Shown here: positions 8,886 to 18,775 of the stretch, in pieces
Numbering within the stretch: the first letter of the stretch is position 1
Layout: every line of letters begins with the position of its first letter
Assembly (NCBI GenBank): GCA_024236235.1
Contig: JACKKV010000001.1
Coordinates: 124,001-188,000 of the forward strand
Length of the DNA: 64,000 nt
Direction of reading: 5' to 3'
From: Novosphingobium sp.
GTDB taxonomy: Bacteria; Pseudomonadota; Alphaproteobacteria; Sphingomonadales; Sphingomonadaceae
Position numbers and translations under genes: made by a program
The notes under the pieces: generated by a model
The model's database searches: none
What the model saw: only the letters and a program-made list of their open reading frames with translations
What the model was told of the DNA's origin: nothing

Positions 8886-10676
8886 ATGTATTTCGATGAT
8901 CGCCTTGCCACCGTGCTGCGCACAGGGGTCAGCAGCGATCGTTCGGCGCGCATCCAGTTCCGGCAATTGCTTGATCTGCTCGGCTCGTTGCCCGAAGGCG
9001 CAAATGGCCCACAGATCGCCAGCGGCTTTGACCGTATCGCAGATCTGGCCGGGCGCGTTCCGGCCGAACAGCGCGCGGCGATCATCCGCGACAGCGCCGC
9101 ACGGCTGACCAACCCGCGCCTTGTCGCCATTCTTGCCGGCAATGACGCAGCCGTGGCCGCAGCGACGATCAGCTCCGCCCGGCTGACCGCGCAGGAATGG
9201 ACGCAGCTTATCCCGCGGCTGCCGGTCCCGGCGCGCGGGCTGCTGCGCCATCGCCGCGATCTGGGACCGGAACCGCAAGCCCTGCTGCATCGCCTGGGCG
9301 TGCATGACCTTGTCCTGCCCGGTCCCGAGCCCATCGAAGAAGCACGCATCGCCGCTACTGACCCGGCGGAAGAGCCGCTGGAGCTGGACACGCTCGCCCC
9401 CGAAGCAGGCGGACTGCCGCCAGAACCGATCAAGGAACCGGCAGGCGTGCCGGATGCCGAGGAACAGGATCGCGATTCTGCAGAAATCGGGGCACTTGTT
9501 CGGCGTATCGAGGCGTTTCGCAGGGCCCGCGAATCGGCAACGGCAGCGCAAACCGCTGCCGGAACGGACGCACCGCACCTGCCGCTGGAAGAATTGCAGA
9601 CGGAAGCCCCCAGCAAGAGCCTGCCTCTCGCCTTCGATCTTGCCACTGATGCGGGCGGGCGGATCAGTTGGGCCGACCCGGCGATTGCGCCGATGGTGAT
9701 CGGGATGAGCCTGGCCGGACGCCAGCCAGGTGCCGCAGCCAGTGCGTCACCCGCCGTACTTGCAGCCATGAAGCGCCACATACCGGTCAATGGCGGCACG
9801 GTAACACTTTCGGGTGCACCCGCCATCTGCGGTCGCTGGCGGATTGATGCGGCCCCGCGCTTCAGTGCCGAGGGTGGCTATTTCCTCGGTTATTGCGGAC
9901 GAATGCGACGCGACATCGGCTTGCCTGAACGGCAGGTCGCGCCTGATCCCGACCCGGCCGACCGGATGCGGCAGATGCTTCACGAACTGCGCACGCCGGT
10001 CAATGCGGTGCAGGGGTTCGCCGAAATCATCCAGCAGCAGCTCTACGGGCCGACGCCGCATGAATATCGCGCGCTTGCGGCCAGCATCGCCAGCGACGCG
10101 GCCCGCATCCTCGCCGGATTTGACGAGCTTGACCGACTCGCGAAGCTGGAAAGTGCGGCCATGGAACTGGACGCGGGCGAAGCGGACATGGCCGCCCTGT
10201 TCACCGCCATGGCCGCCCAGCTGGAAGCGCATTTGCGTTCGCGATCCAGCGCCTTCACGGTCTGGGGCAATGATGAACCCGCGCTCGTCCCCCTGGCGAT
10301 GCCGGAAGCCGAAAAGCTGGCCTGGCGGCTGATGGCGACGCTGGCAGGCGCCGTCACCGCCGGGGAGCAGCTCGATCTCCATATCGTGCGCGAGGCGGAA
10401 CGCGCGGTCTTCGCTTTCGAACTGCCAGTGGCATTTGCGGACATGGACGATATTTTCATGGCCAGCCCCCAAGGGACGCCGCAAGCGCTTAACGCGGGGA
10501 TGTTCGGGGCAGGCTTTTCGCTTCGCCTCGCCCGGGCAGAAGCGCTGGCGGCAGGCGGCGCGCTGCGCCGGGATGGCGATATTTTGCGGCTGGTCCTGCC
10601 GCTCTTGACCCTGAATGGTAACGAACCTAGCGACACAAGGACACCAGACGGCGCGAGGGGAAAGCGATCCGCCTGA
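8886..10676 (+). CDS. Histidine-kinase-like protein with intact H-box but degenerate ATPase domain
   Basis: A 596-aa soluble protein. The first ~150 residues are helical and HEAT-like, then comes an acidic Pro-rich linker (about 150-200) and a PAS-like segment (about 248-345, FDLATDAGGRISWADP). A HisKA domain carries the H-box MLHELRTPVNAVQGF with His366. The following domain has no clear N-box Asn (LMATLAGAVTAG where NA-K is expected) and no DxGxG motif; only a G2-like GMFGAGFSL remains. ATG 8886 is chosen; GTG 8844 would add 14 residues. It may be a pseudokinase or a phosphotransfer protein in the manner of ChpT. A polysaccharide deacetylase follows 27 bases later. Confidence 0.75.
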   Translation: MYFDDRLATVLRTGVSSDRSARIQFRQLLDLLGSLPEGANGPQIASGFDRIADLAGRVPAEQRAAIIRDSAARLTNPRLVAILAGNDAAVAAATISSARLTAQEWTQLIPRLPVPARGLLRHRRDLGPEPQALLHRLGVHDLVLPGPEPIEEARIAATDPAEEPLELDTLAPEAGGLPPEPIKEPAGVPDAEEQDRDSAEIGALVRRIEAFRRARESATAAQTAAGTDAPHLPLEELQTEAPSKSLPLAFDLATDAGGRISWADPAIAPMVIGMSLAGRQPGAAASASPAVLAAMKRHIPVNGGTVTLSGAPAICGRWRIDAAPRFSAEGGYFLGYCGRMRRDIGLPERQVAPDPDPADRMRQMLHELRTPVNAVQGFAEIIQQQLYGPTPHEYRALAASIASDAARILAGFDELDRLAKLESAAMELDAGEADMAALFTAMAAQLEAHLRSRSSAFTVWGNDEPALVPLAMPEAEKLAWRLMATLAGAVTAGEQLDLHIVREAERAVFAFELPVAFADMDDIFMASPQGTPQALNAGMFGAGFSLRLARAEALAAGGALRRDGDILRLVLPLLTLNGNEPSDTRTPDGARGKRSA

Positions 10677-10703
10677 TGCGATGATTGGGGAAATGTCCGG
10701 CTT

Positions 10704-11699
10704 ATGCCATCCATGACCGAACCGCCCCCCGCCAGCGCGCGGGCGAAATTTCGCCAGGATTTCGGGCAGCGCTTTCTGCTGACGGTGGATGCGGAAGAGG
10801 ATTTTGATTGGAGCGCCCCGTTCGATCGCACCGCGCATAATCTCCATCACGTCCCGCGCCTTTCGAAGTTCCAGGAATTTTGCCGGGGCATGGAGGTGGT
10901 TCCGGCCTATCTGGTCGACTATCCGATCGCCACATCGCGGCTGGCGATTGACATATTGTGCGAACCACTCGCCCGCAAAGAGGCGGAAATCGGCATCCAG
11001 TTGCACCCATGGGTCAACCCTCCACACCTTGAAGACGTAAATAATTTCAATAGCTTTGCTGGTAATCTTGATGAAGAACTGGAACGTGCAAAGCTTCTCA
11101 AGCTGCGCGACACGATCGCCGCCAACTTCGGCGTCGAACCGGTCATCTATCGCGCCGGACGTTACGGCATCGGACCGCATACGGAAGCGATCCTGCGCGA
11201 TGCGGGGGTCGGCATTGATACCTCCGTGCGCGCGCGCTTCGATTACAGTGCCAGCGGCGGCGTCAATTTCCGTGACCATCCCTTGCATCCCTACTGGATC
11301 GGCGAAGGTCGCAGCCTGCTGGAACTGCCGCTGACCACGGCCTTCTGGGGATTGCTGCGACCGTTCGGACACGCCCTGTACCCGGCGATGTGGCGTGCGC
11401 CCCGGCTGCGCGGCATTCTGGCGCGAATCGGCCTGCTCGACCGTATTCCGCTGACCCCCGAAGGCGTATCAGTGACAGAGGCGCTGCGCGGCATTGACGC
11501 TGCGCTTGACGAACAGCTTCCGCTGCTGGTCTTTTCCTTCCACAGCCCGTCGCTGCGGCCCGGGAGCACACCCTACGTCCGCAATGAGGATGATCTGGAC
11601 CGGCTTTATGACTGGTGGCGCACGGTAATCAGCCATATGCGCGCGCGCGGTGTGCAGCCGACCACGATCGCCGAAATCATGAGCGCGGTCGATTTCTGA
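10704..11699 (+). CDS. Polysaccharide deacetylase family protein (WalW-like)
   Basis: A 331-aa protein of the NodB-fold carbohydrate esterase superfamily. The metal-site opening motif is TVDAEEDFDW near residues 27-36. A conserved RAGRYGIGPHT motif lies near the middle and the late motif LLVFSFHSPSL near the C-terminus. No signal peptide or membrane anchor is visible, so a cytoplasmic or loosely associated location is likely. Such genes in sphingomonads are often annotated WalW and linked to exopolysaccharide, but no polysaccharide cluster is nearby. It is probably cotranscribed with the preceding kinase-like gene. Confidence 0.82.
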   Translation: MPSMTEPPPASARAKFRQDFGQRFLLTVDAEEDFDWSAPFDRTAHNLHHVPRLSKFQEFCRGMEVVPAYLVDYPIATSRLAIDILCEPLARKEAEIGIQLHPWVNPPHLEDVNNFNSFAGNLDEELERAKLLKLRDTIAANFGVEPVIYRAGRYGIGPHTEAILRDAGVGIDTSVRARFDYSASGGVNFRDHPLHPYWIGEGRSLLELPLTTAFWGLLRPFGHALYPAMWRAPRLRGILARIGLLDRIPLTPEGVSVTEALRGIDAALDEQLPLLVFSFHSPSLRPGSTPYVRNEDDLDRLYDWWRTVISHMRARGVQPTTIAEIMSAVDF

Positions 11700-11786
11700 C
11701 CGCACTGCCGCGCACTTCGTCCCCACACCTGTGCAAACACTTGCCAGTATGCGATGTGCGGGCTAACCCCGCGCCCGCATGGGTTG

Positions 11787-11862
11787 GGGCCTGTAGCTCA
11801 GCGGTTAGAGCTGGCCGCTCATAACGGCTAGGTCGCGGGTTCGAATCCTGCCGGGCCCACCA
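11787..11862 (+). tRNA. tRNA-Ile2 (anticodon CAU, lysidine type)
   Basis: A 76-base cloverleaf: acceptor GGGCCTG pairs with CGGGCCC, the D-arm is GCTC/GAGC, and the anticodon stem GGCCG/CGGCT has loop CTCATAA. The T-arm contains GGTTCGAATCC and CCA is encoded. The CAU anticodon would suggest Met, but the anticodon-arm and variable sequence (CTCATAA, AGGTC) match the minor isoleucine tRNA whose C34 is modified by TilS to read AUA. Confidence 0.88.
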
Positions 11863-11887
11863 CAGCCTGGCCCATGCATGCCCCGGT

Positions 11888-12875
<988 letters not shown>

Positions 12876-12922
12876 CGCAGAAGGCTTTAAAGCGAGGCGG
12901 AACGCAACTAAAGCCCCAAACG

Positions 12923-13672
12923 ATGCCCGCCACCCCTGCCTGGCCCCCCAAGAGCGCGCCGCGCCTGTTCGTTTCCGTGCCGCTGGCGCTGGAGGCGCCG
13001 ATTGAGCTGGACGGCCCGCAGGCGCATTACCTCGCCCGCGTCATGCGCGTGAAAGAGGGCGACATCGTGATCCTGTGCGACGATCTGAGCGGCGAATGGG
13101 CCGCCCGGGTCATCGCAGCAGGCAAGCGCACGATTGCGCTGCAACTGATCGAACAGCTGCGCGGGCGCGAAGAGGTGCCCGATTTCTGGCTGTGTGCGGC
13201 ATTGCTCAAGAAAGACCGGTTCGATCTTGTGCTGGAAAAGGCGACTGAACTTGGGGTTCGGCGAATCCAGCCGGTGCTGACCCGGCGCTGCGTCGCGGAC
13301 AAGCTCAATGCGGACCGCGCACGCATGGTCATCACCGAAGCCGCCGAGCAATGCGCACGCACCGCACTGCCAGAACTGGCCCAACCGGTCCGGCTGGAAA
13401 CCCTGCTGAAGGGCTGGCCGCACGATCGCGCGCTGTTTTTCGCGGACGAGGAAGGCGGCAACGCCCCCTCCACCGCGTTTCGGGACGGCGACGAGCGCGC
13501 CGCGTTGCTGGTTGGTCCGGAAGGCGGCTTCGATTCGCAGGAGCGCGAGTTGGTGCGCGCGCACCCCAGCGCGCAGGCAATCGGCCTTGGCCCGCGCATC
13601 CTGCGCGCCGAAACGGCCGCAATCGCCGCCACTGCGGTGTGGATGACCAACGTCGGCGATTGGCACAAATAG
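12923..13672 (+). CDS. rsmE: 16S rRNA (uracil-1498-N3)-methyltransferase RsmE
   Basis: A 249-aa SPOUT-class methyltransferase that methylates U1498 of 16S rRNA. The N-terminal PUA-like part includes GPQAHYLARVMRVKEGD. The knotted C-terminal part shows LLVGPEGGFDSQERELV and LGPRILRAETAAIAA, the SAM-binding knot. The frame is open far upstream, but ATG 12923 gives the family length. The ribosome-binding site is weak. The gene precedes the glutamate-cysteine ligase by 37 bases. Confidence 0.94.
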   Translation: MPATPAWPPKSAPRLFVSVPLALEAPIELDGPQAHYLARVMRVKEGDIVILCDDLSGEWAARVIAAGKRTIALQLIEQLRGREEVPDFWLCAALLKKDRFDLVLEKATELGVRRIQPVLTRRCVADKLNADRARMVITEAAEQCARTALPELAQPVRLETLLKGWPHDRALFFADEEGGNAPSTAFRDGDERAALLVGPEGGFDSQERELVRAHPSAQAIGLGPRILRAETAAIAATAVWMTNVGDWHK

Positions 13673-13709
13673 CTGGCGCCGCCTGGTTTCGTCGCCTAAC
13701 GGGCGGTGC

Positions 13710-15080
13710 ATGAGCACGCGCACCGCGTCGGGGGGAGATGATCCCTATATCGAAAGCCGCGACCAGCTGGTCGCGCCGATGCAGCGTGGCGAAAAGCCGG
13801 TACAGGACTGGCGCATCGGCACAGAACACGAAAAGCTGGTCTATTGCGTCACGGACCATCACGCGCCGTCTTATGACGAACCTTGCGGCATCCGCGACAT
13901 GCTGCTGGCACTGACTGAATTCGGTTGGGAACCGGTGGAAGAGAACGGCAAGGTCATCGCCATGGCCGGGACTGACGGAACGGTCAGCCTCGAACCTGCC
14001 GGTCAGCTGGAACTGTCAGGCGCGCCGCTGGAAAACCTGCATCAGACCTGCGCCGAAACCGGGCGGCACCTTGATCAGGTCAAGGCGATTGGCGCGCGCT
14101 GCGGCAAGGGCTTCCTTGGCCTTGGCATGTGGCCCGACAAAACCCGCGAAGCATTGCCGGTCATGCCGAAAGGCCGTTATGCGATCATGATGCGGCATAT
14201 GCCGCGCGTGGGCTCGCTCGGCCTTGACATGATGCTGCGCACCTGCACGATCCAGGTCAATCTCGACTATTCGAGCGAAGCGGACATGGCGCAGAAATTC
14301 CGTGTCGGCCTTGCCTTGCAACCGCTCGCCACCGCGCTTTTTGCCAATTCACCGTTTACCGAAGGCGCGCCCAACGGCTATCTTTCCTATCGCAGCCATA
14401 TCTGGTCCGACACGGATCCGCATCGCACCGGCATGCTGCCCTTCGTGTTCGAGGACAGCTTCGGCTACGAACGATATGTCGATTACATGCTCGACGTGCC
14501 GATGTATTTCGTCTTCCGCGACGGACAATATATAGACGCGGCAGGCCAGAGTTTTCACGCCTTCATGAAGGGCGAATTGCCCGCCCTGCCCGGCGAATTG
14601 CCACGCGAGAGTGACTGGTGGGATCATCTTTCCACTGCCTTTCCCGAAGTGCGGCTGAAAAGCTTTCTCGAAATGCGCGGGGCCGATGGGGGGCCATGGA
14701 ACCGGATCTGCGCGCTGCCCGCGCTCTGGGTCGGTCTGCTGTACGATCAGGGTGCGCTCGACGCTGCCTGGGATCTGGTCAGGGGCTGGTCGATGGAAGA
14801 CCGCGAGGCATTGCGCAATGCAGTGCCGCAACTGGCGCTGGATGCCCCGCTTCCGGGTGGCGGAAAACTGGGCGATATTGCGGGCGAAGTGCTGGACATC
14901 GCCAGTGCCGGGCTCGCCGCGCGCAAGCGGCTGAACGCCAGCGGTGACGATGAAACCGGCTTTCTTGCCCCTTTGCGCGAAATCGTGGCCGAGCGGCGCG
15001 TGCCCGCGCAACGGCTGCTCGACAAGTTTCACGGCGAATGGGGCGGTGATATCACCCGCGTCTACGAAGAAAGCTTCTGA
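13710..15080 (+). CDS. gshA: Glutamate-cysteine ligase (plant/alphaproteobacterial GCS2 type)
   Basis: A 456-aa enzyme that joins glutamate and cysteine in the first step of glutathione synthesis. Family segments include DWRIGTEHEKLVY near residues 33-45, SLEPAGQLELSGAP, the MMRHMPRVGSLGLDMMLRTCTIQVNLDY region and GGPWNRICALPALWVGLLYD. Length and motifs match the proteobacterial enzyme related to the plant type rather than the E. coli GshA class. It converges on the methyltransferase gene with six bases between the stops. Confidence 0.93.
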   Translation: MSTRTASGGDDPYIESRDQLVAPMQRGEKPVQDWRIGTEHEKLVYCVTDHHAPSYDEPCGIRDMLLALTEFGWEPVEENGKVIAMAGTDGTVSLEPAGQLELSGAPLENLHQTCAETGRHLDQVKAIGARCGKGFLGLGMWPDKTREALPVMPKGRYAIMMRHMPRVGSLGLDMMLRTCTIQVNLDYSSEADMAQKFRVGLALQPLATALFANSPFTEGAPNGYLSYRSHIWSDTDPHRTGMLPFVFEDSFGYERYVDYMLDVPMYFVFRDGQYIDAAGQSFHAFMKGELPALPGELPRESDWWDHLSTAFPEVRLKSFLEMRGADGGPWNRICALPALWVGLLYDQGALDAAWDLVRGWSMEDREALRNAVPQLALDAPLPGGGKLGDIAGEVLDIASAGLAARKRLNASGDDETGFLAPLREIVAERRVPAQRLLDKFHGEWGGDITRVYEESF

Positions 15081-15086
15081 TCCGCC

Positions 15087-16433
15087 CTATTCGGCGGCTT
15101 GCGGGACCGCGCCGCGTCGCCGCACCGTGCGGGTCAGCCGGGCCAGCGCACCGGTGATGAGGCCATGCTCCTGCATCCAGTCATAATAGGCACGATATTT
15201 AGGGTCTTCGGCCAGCAGATGCGCCTCTTCCGTCCGCGCGCGCCAGTAATAGATCGCGCTGACCAGTGCGAGGATGATCGTGTTGCGAATGGCGTCGATC
15301 ATTGAACCGCTGGTGACCAGAAACGGCATGGTGCTGAGCCACCAGAATGCGTTCTTGGAAATATAGGCGGGATGCCGGGTATAGCGATAGGGGCCGTTCG
15401 TCAGCACGCCGCGATAGGTGAGGTTGGAAAAACGCAGGCCGAACGCCACGGTCGCCCAGGCGTAAACGCCGGTCAGGAACACGAGCACCGCCCCCCAGAC
15501 CCACAGGATGGCAAACTGCCCCTGCATCCAGAACGACCAGTCCGCCGTGTTGGGGTGATAATCCAGCGGGTCGCCCCCGCTCATCAGGAGGAAAGGGGGA
15601 TAGCACATCAGCGCAGCCACCCAGCCCGCCAGGAAAGGGTTGGCCGATCGGATATGCGCATCAAGCGGGCGCAGGGTAAGCAGATAGCCCACCATTGCGA
15701 TCTGTACATCGATCACGAACAGCAGCTGGATCAGCATGTTGGACAGCTGGACCGGGTCGCCCAGCGCCTGCACGGGGTCGACATTGACGATGCCTTTCCA
15801 GCCGGGCGGCAGGATCGAGATCATGAAAGCGATGAAGAATCCCTTCACCGCCCAGGACCGCAAATGCGCCTTCACCTCGTCCGGATCATATGCTTCGCGG
15901 CCGATCAGCATCGCGCCGAAATGCCAGGCATGATCGCGCGGGTTGACCATGACCCGGTCGAGCCACAACACATAGGGCACGGACAGCAACAGCAGCGGGA
16001 TGATCGCCGCGCCCATCATTTCCATCGAAAACAGATATTGCCCGCGCCAGTAATATCGCGCGATGCAATAAATGAAGCCAATCAGGGCCCAGGTCGCCCA
16101 CAGTCCTGCCAGCTTGGTCACCGAAATGTCGAAAATGGCGCGAACGGGCCGCGCCCTGGTCCAGTCAAGACCCGTTGACGGGCGGCGATGCACCTTTTCG
16201 ACCAGCAGCGACCACAGCACCATCGGCAGGCCCGAAAAAACCACGGCAAGAACGGACGCATAAGGCCCGTCAAGCCGCATGCCTGCGCCTGGCAGGTCCA
16301 GCGCAGTGGCCAGAATGCCCCAGTTGCGGCAGAACGACAGCCAGGCGAACAGGCCCAGCAGCCCGGCAAAGCCGACTGCAGCGGAAACATCACTGGGCGG
16401 CGGGCCGCCGGGCGCGCTTTTTCGGCTGTCCAT
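15087..16433 (-). CDS. Multi-pass membrane methyltransferase of the isoprenylcysteine/phospholipid methyltransferase superfamily
   Basis: A 448-aa membrane protein with roughly ten hydrophobic helices. The C-terminal third carries the superfamily signature: NGPYRYTRHPAYISKN, then a helix and RTEEAHLLAEDPKYRAYYDW, which form the SAM-binding site of ICMT/PEMT enzymes. The N-terminal ~250 residues are an extra membrane domain not seen in minimal members. The target (lipid, isoprenoid or protein) is unknown. It lies downstream of bamB on the same strand with a 63-base gap, so it may be cotranscribed. Confidence 0.8.
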   Translation of the reverse strand: MDSRKSAPGGPPPSDVSAAVGFAGLLGLFAWLSFCRNWGILATALDLPGAGMRLDGPYASVLAVVFSGLPMVLWSLLVEKVHRRPSTGLDWTRARPVRAIFDISVTKLAGLWATWALIGFIYCIARYYWRGQYLFSMEMMGAAIIPLLLLSVPYVLWLDRVMVNPRDHAWHFGAMLIGREAYDPDEVKAHLRSWAVKGFFIAFMISILPPGWKGIVNVDPVQALGDPVQLSNMLIQLLFVIDVQIAMVGYLLTLRPLDAHIRSANPFLAGWVAALMCYPPFLLMSGGDPLDYHPNTADWSFWMQGQFAILWVWGAVLVFLTGVYAWATVAFGLRFSNLTYRGVLTNGPYRYTRHPAYISKNAFWWLSTMPFLVTSGSMIDAIRNTIILALVSAIYYWRARTEEAHLLAEDPKYRAYYDWMQEHGLITGALARLTRTVRRRGAVPQAAE

Positions 16434-16496
16434 GGCGCGAACTCTTAGAGCGAAAGAGTTAATCGCCCGGTAACGGCGCCGCAGTGCCGAGCGAAT

Positions 16497-17840
16497 TTAG
16501 CGGTAAGCGGAAATCTTCCCGCCGTCATCCAGCACATAGAGCGTGCGATTGGCGACGATGGGCGGAAGCGAAACCGCATTGCCCAGGTCCGTGAAAGTGC
16601 CAACCGTGCCATCGGAAACATTGGCCCACATCAATTCGCCGCGCGAGCTTGCGATCCACAACCTGTCCCCGGCCAGAACCGGACCAGTGTAGAAAATCTC
16701 GCCCTTGCGATCCTTCGCATCCTTCCAGCGGCGCAGCTGGGTGACCCAGCGCACTTTCCCGCTTGACCTTGCAATCGCCAGCAGGCGCGCATCGTCAGTC
16801 AGGGTAAAAATCCATTCGCCCGCCACAGCCGGGGTCGAAATCCCGGCGAGGTTCAGTTCCCACAGGCGCTGCCCGGTAACCAGTTCATAAGCGGCCATGC
16901 GCCCGCCCTGCCCCAGCGCATAGACGCGCCCGCCATCGATGATCGGATCGGCATCGACATCGGTCAGCGTGCCGACCTGGGTGGAAATGGAAGTGCGCGC
17001 CAGCGCATCTGACCACAAGGTGCGGCCATTTTCATAACGATAGGCCACCAGTTCGCCCGAGCTGTAGCCGGCAATCACCGTGCCCTGCCCGGCGGCTGGT
17101 GCTGCCACGCCGAACACGCCGGCCTGACCGAGCGCGCCCGATTCCTGCCACAGAACCGCCCCATCAGCGGCGCTGAGCGCGTGGATCTGATTGTCCTGCG
17201 TCATCACGAATACGGCGTTGAACGCCAGTGTCGGCGCGCCGCGCAGCGGCCCGGCGGGCTTCACTTTCCAGATTTCAGCACCCGTTGCCGCATCGAGAGC
17301 GGCGACTTCGCCCACCCCGTTGGTGGCATAGACCCGGCCGTTAGAGAAGCTGACACCGCCGCCGAAAGCCGACGAACGCAGATTGCCATCCATCTCCAGC
17401 CGATGAGTCCAGCGCGTCCGGCCGGTGTCCGCATCCAGCGCATAGACCACCGCCTCGGTATCAATAGCATAAAGCGTGCCATTGCCGATCACCGGTGCTG
17501 CCGCCAGGCGACGCTTGTTACTGGAACCAGCGATCGAGGCCGTCCAAACGCGCGTGGGCGAGGCGGACAGCGCGACGTGACCTGCGGCCTTGCCTGCGGT
17601 CCCGCCCGCTTGCGTCCATTCCGCATTGGTTTGCGCAGGCGGGAGCACCACCGCCACATTGGCCAGTGACGGATCCACTTTCGCGCCACTCTCAATGCGA
17701 GAGAGCACCGGCACACGCTTGCCCACCGTGGGAGTGGACGCCTTGTCCTTGCCCCCCAGCACCCCGCACCCGCCAAGACCGAAGGCAAGCGCGAGCGCGG
17801 CGGAAAGGGCGAGCGCCCGGCTGACAGTTTTGTTCTTCAT
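16497..17840 (-). CDS. bamB: Outer membrane assembly lipoprotein BamB
   Basis: A 447-aa lipoprotein: the signal peptide from MKNKTVSRALALSAALALAFG ends in the lipobox LGGC. The body consists of PQQ-like beta-propeller repeats, for example GTLYAIDTEAVVYALDADTG, GRVYATNGVGEVAALDAATG and GRVYALGQGGRMAAYELVTG. It is the BAM-complex scaffold that helps insert outer-membrane beta-barrels. ATG 17840 is preferred because it starts the signal peptide; the frame extends eight codons further. The YfgM-like TPR gene directly upstream reproduces the common yfgM-bamB order. Confidence 0.93.
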   Translation of the reverse strand: MKNKTVSRALALSAALALAFGLGGCGVLGGKDKASTPTVGKRVPVLSRIESGAKVDPSLANVAVVLPPAQTNAEWTQAGGTAGKAAGHVALSASPTRVWTASIAGSSNKRRLAAAPVIGNGTLYAIDTEAVVYALDADTGRTRWTHRLEMDGNLRSSAFGGGVSFSNGRVYATNGVGEVAALDAATGAEIWKVKPAGPLRGAPTLAFNAVFVMTQDNQIHALSAADGAVLWQESGALGQAGVFGVAAPAAGQGTVIAGYSSGELVAYRYENGRTLWSDALARTSISTQVGTLTDVDADPIIDGGRVYALGQGGRMAAYELVTGQRLWELNLAGISTPAVAGEWIFTLTDDARLLAIARSSGKVRWVTQLRRWKDAKDRKGEIFYTGPVLAGDRLWIASSRGELMWANVSDGTVGTFTDLGNAVSLPPIVANRTLYVLDDGGKISAYR

Positions 17841-17867
17841 GGTCTCAGGATATCCTCGCATCATGTG

Positions 17868-18644
17868 CTATTGCGCCGGAGCGGTTTCGCCTTCTTCGGC
17901 AGTCTTCACGAAGGTGTCCGCATCGACGATCGCGTCCACACCCAGAATGCCCGCCATCTGGCGCGTACGCGAACGCAGCGTTTCGGGCACTTCCTTGTCC
18001 TTGGCGATCGCGGCGAAGAGCGTACCGGCCTGTTCCTTCTTGCCCTGCGCCAGATAGGACATGGCCAGCATTTCTCCCGCGCTGCCGAACCATGGCTTGC
18101 CCGGGACGGCCAGCGGCTTCAGCCGCCGTTCTATATCGGCCGGCTTCATTGCATCGAAATCAGCCGCGACCAGCCGCACGGCCGCGGCATCGCGGTATGG
18201 CTGCGGGGCGGATGAATCGTCGGCCACCTTGCCATAGAGGCTGATCGCTTCGGCCTTTTCCCCGCGCGCCAGCAACACACCCGCGCGCATCAGGCGGGCC
18301 GATGCCTGTGCCCCGTCCGCCCCATCGGCAATCACCGGATCGACGGAACTGAGCGCGGTGTCTAGATCGCCCGCCGCGAGGTGGTCGATGCCCCTTACAA
18401 GCTGTTCGGAATGTTCTTCCAGCCCACTTTCGCGCTGTTCCTTCCAGAGCAGGAAGCCCCCGAAGGCAGCAAGGCCAATCCCGGCCACTACCAGCGCGGG
18501 AATGCCGTAACGCCTGGCGGCGTAGAGCATCTCGTCCTGGCGCACCGCCTCGTCAACTTCGCGCAGGAAGCTGTCATTCTGCGCCGTCTCGCGTTCGGCA
18601 GCTTTATCAGCGTCAGGCTTTGATCGATTGGGTAGCAGGGCCAA
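17868..18644 (-). CDS. TPR-containing inner-membrane protein, YfgM-like
   Basis: A 258-aa protein with a charged cytosolic N-terminus (about 45 residues), one transmembrane helix (GIPALVVAGIGLAAFGGFLLW) and a periplasmic domain of helical repeats built from Ala-rich helix pairs. This is the architecture of YfgM, an ancillary periplasmic chaperone of the SecYEG translocon encoded next to bamB. The stop is 27 bases before the bamB start, consistent with one operon. Confidence 0.85.
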   Translation of the reverse strand: MALLPNRSKPDADKAAERETAQNDSFLREVDEAVRQDEMLYAARRYGIPALVVAGIGLAAFGGFLLWKEQRESGLEEHSEQLVRGIDHLAAGDLDTALSSVDPVIADGADGAQASARLMRAGVLLARGEKAEAISLYGKVADDSSAPQPYRDAAAVRLVAADFDAMKPADIERRLKPLAVPGKPWFGSAGEMLAMSYLAQGKKEQAGTLFAAIAKDKEVPETLRSRTRQMAGILGVDAIVDADTFVKTAEEGETAPAQ

Positions 18645-18775
18645 GGGAGCTTCTTTCGGTGGCAGCGAAACTGTCGCGCTGTTTAGCGGATAGCCGCTTC
18701 AATTCAACACGCAATGCCAAGCTGTCCCCACCGCCCTGAACGCTGGATGAAATCAGCCAGCGGCCGGATCGCCGC

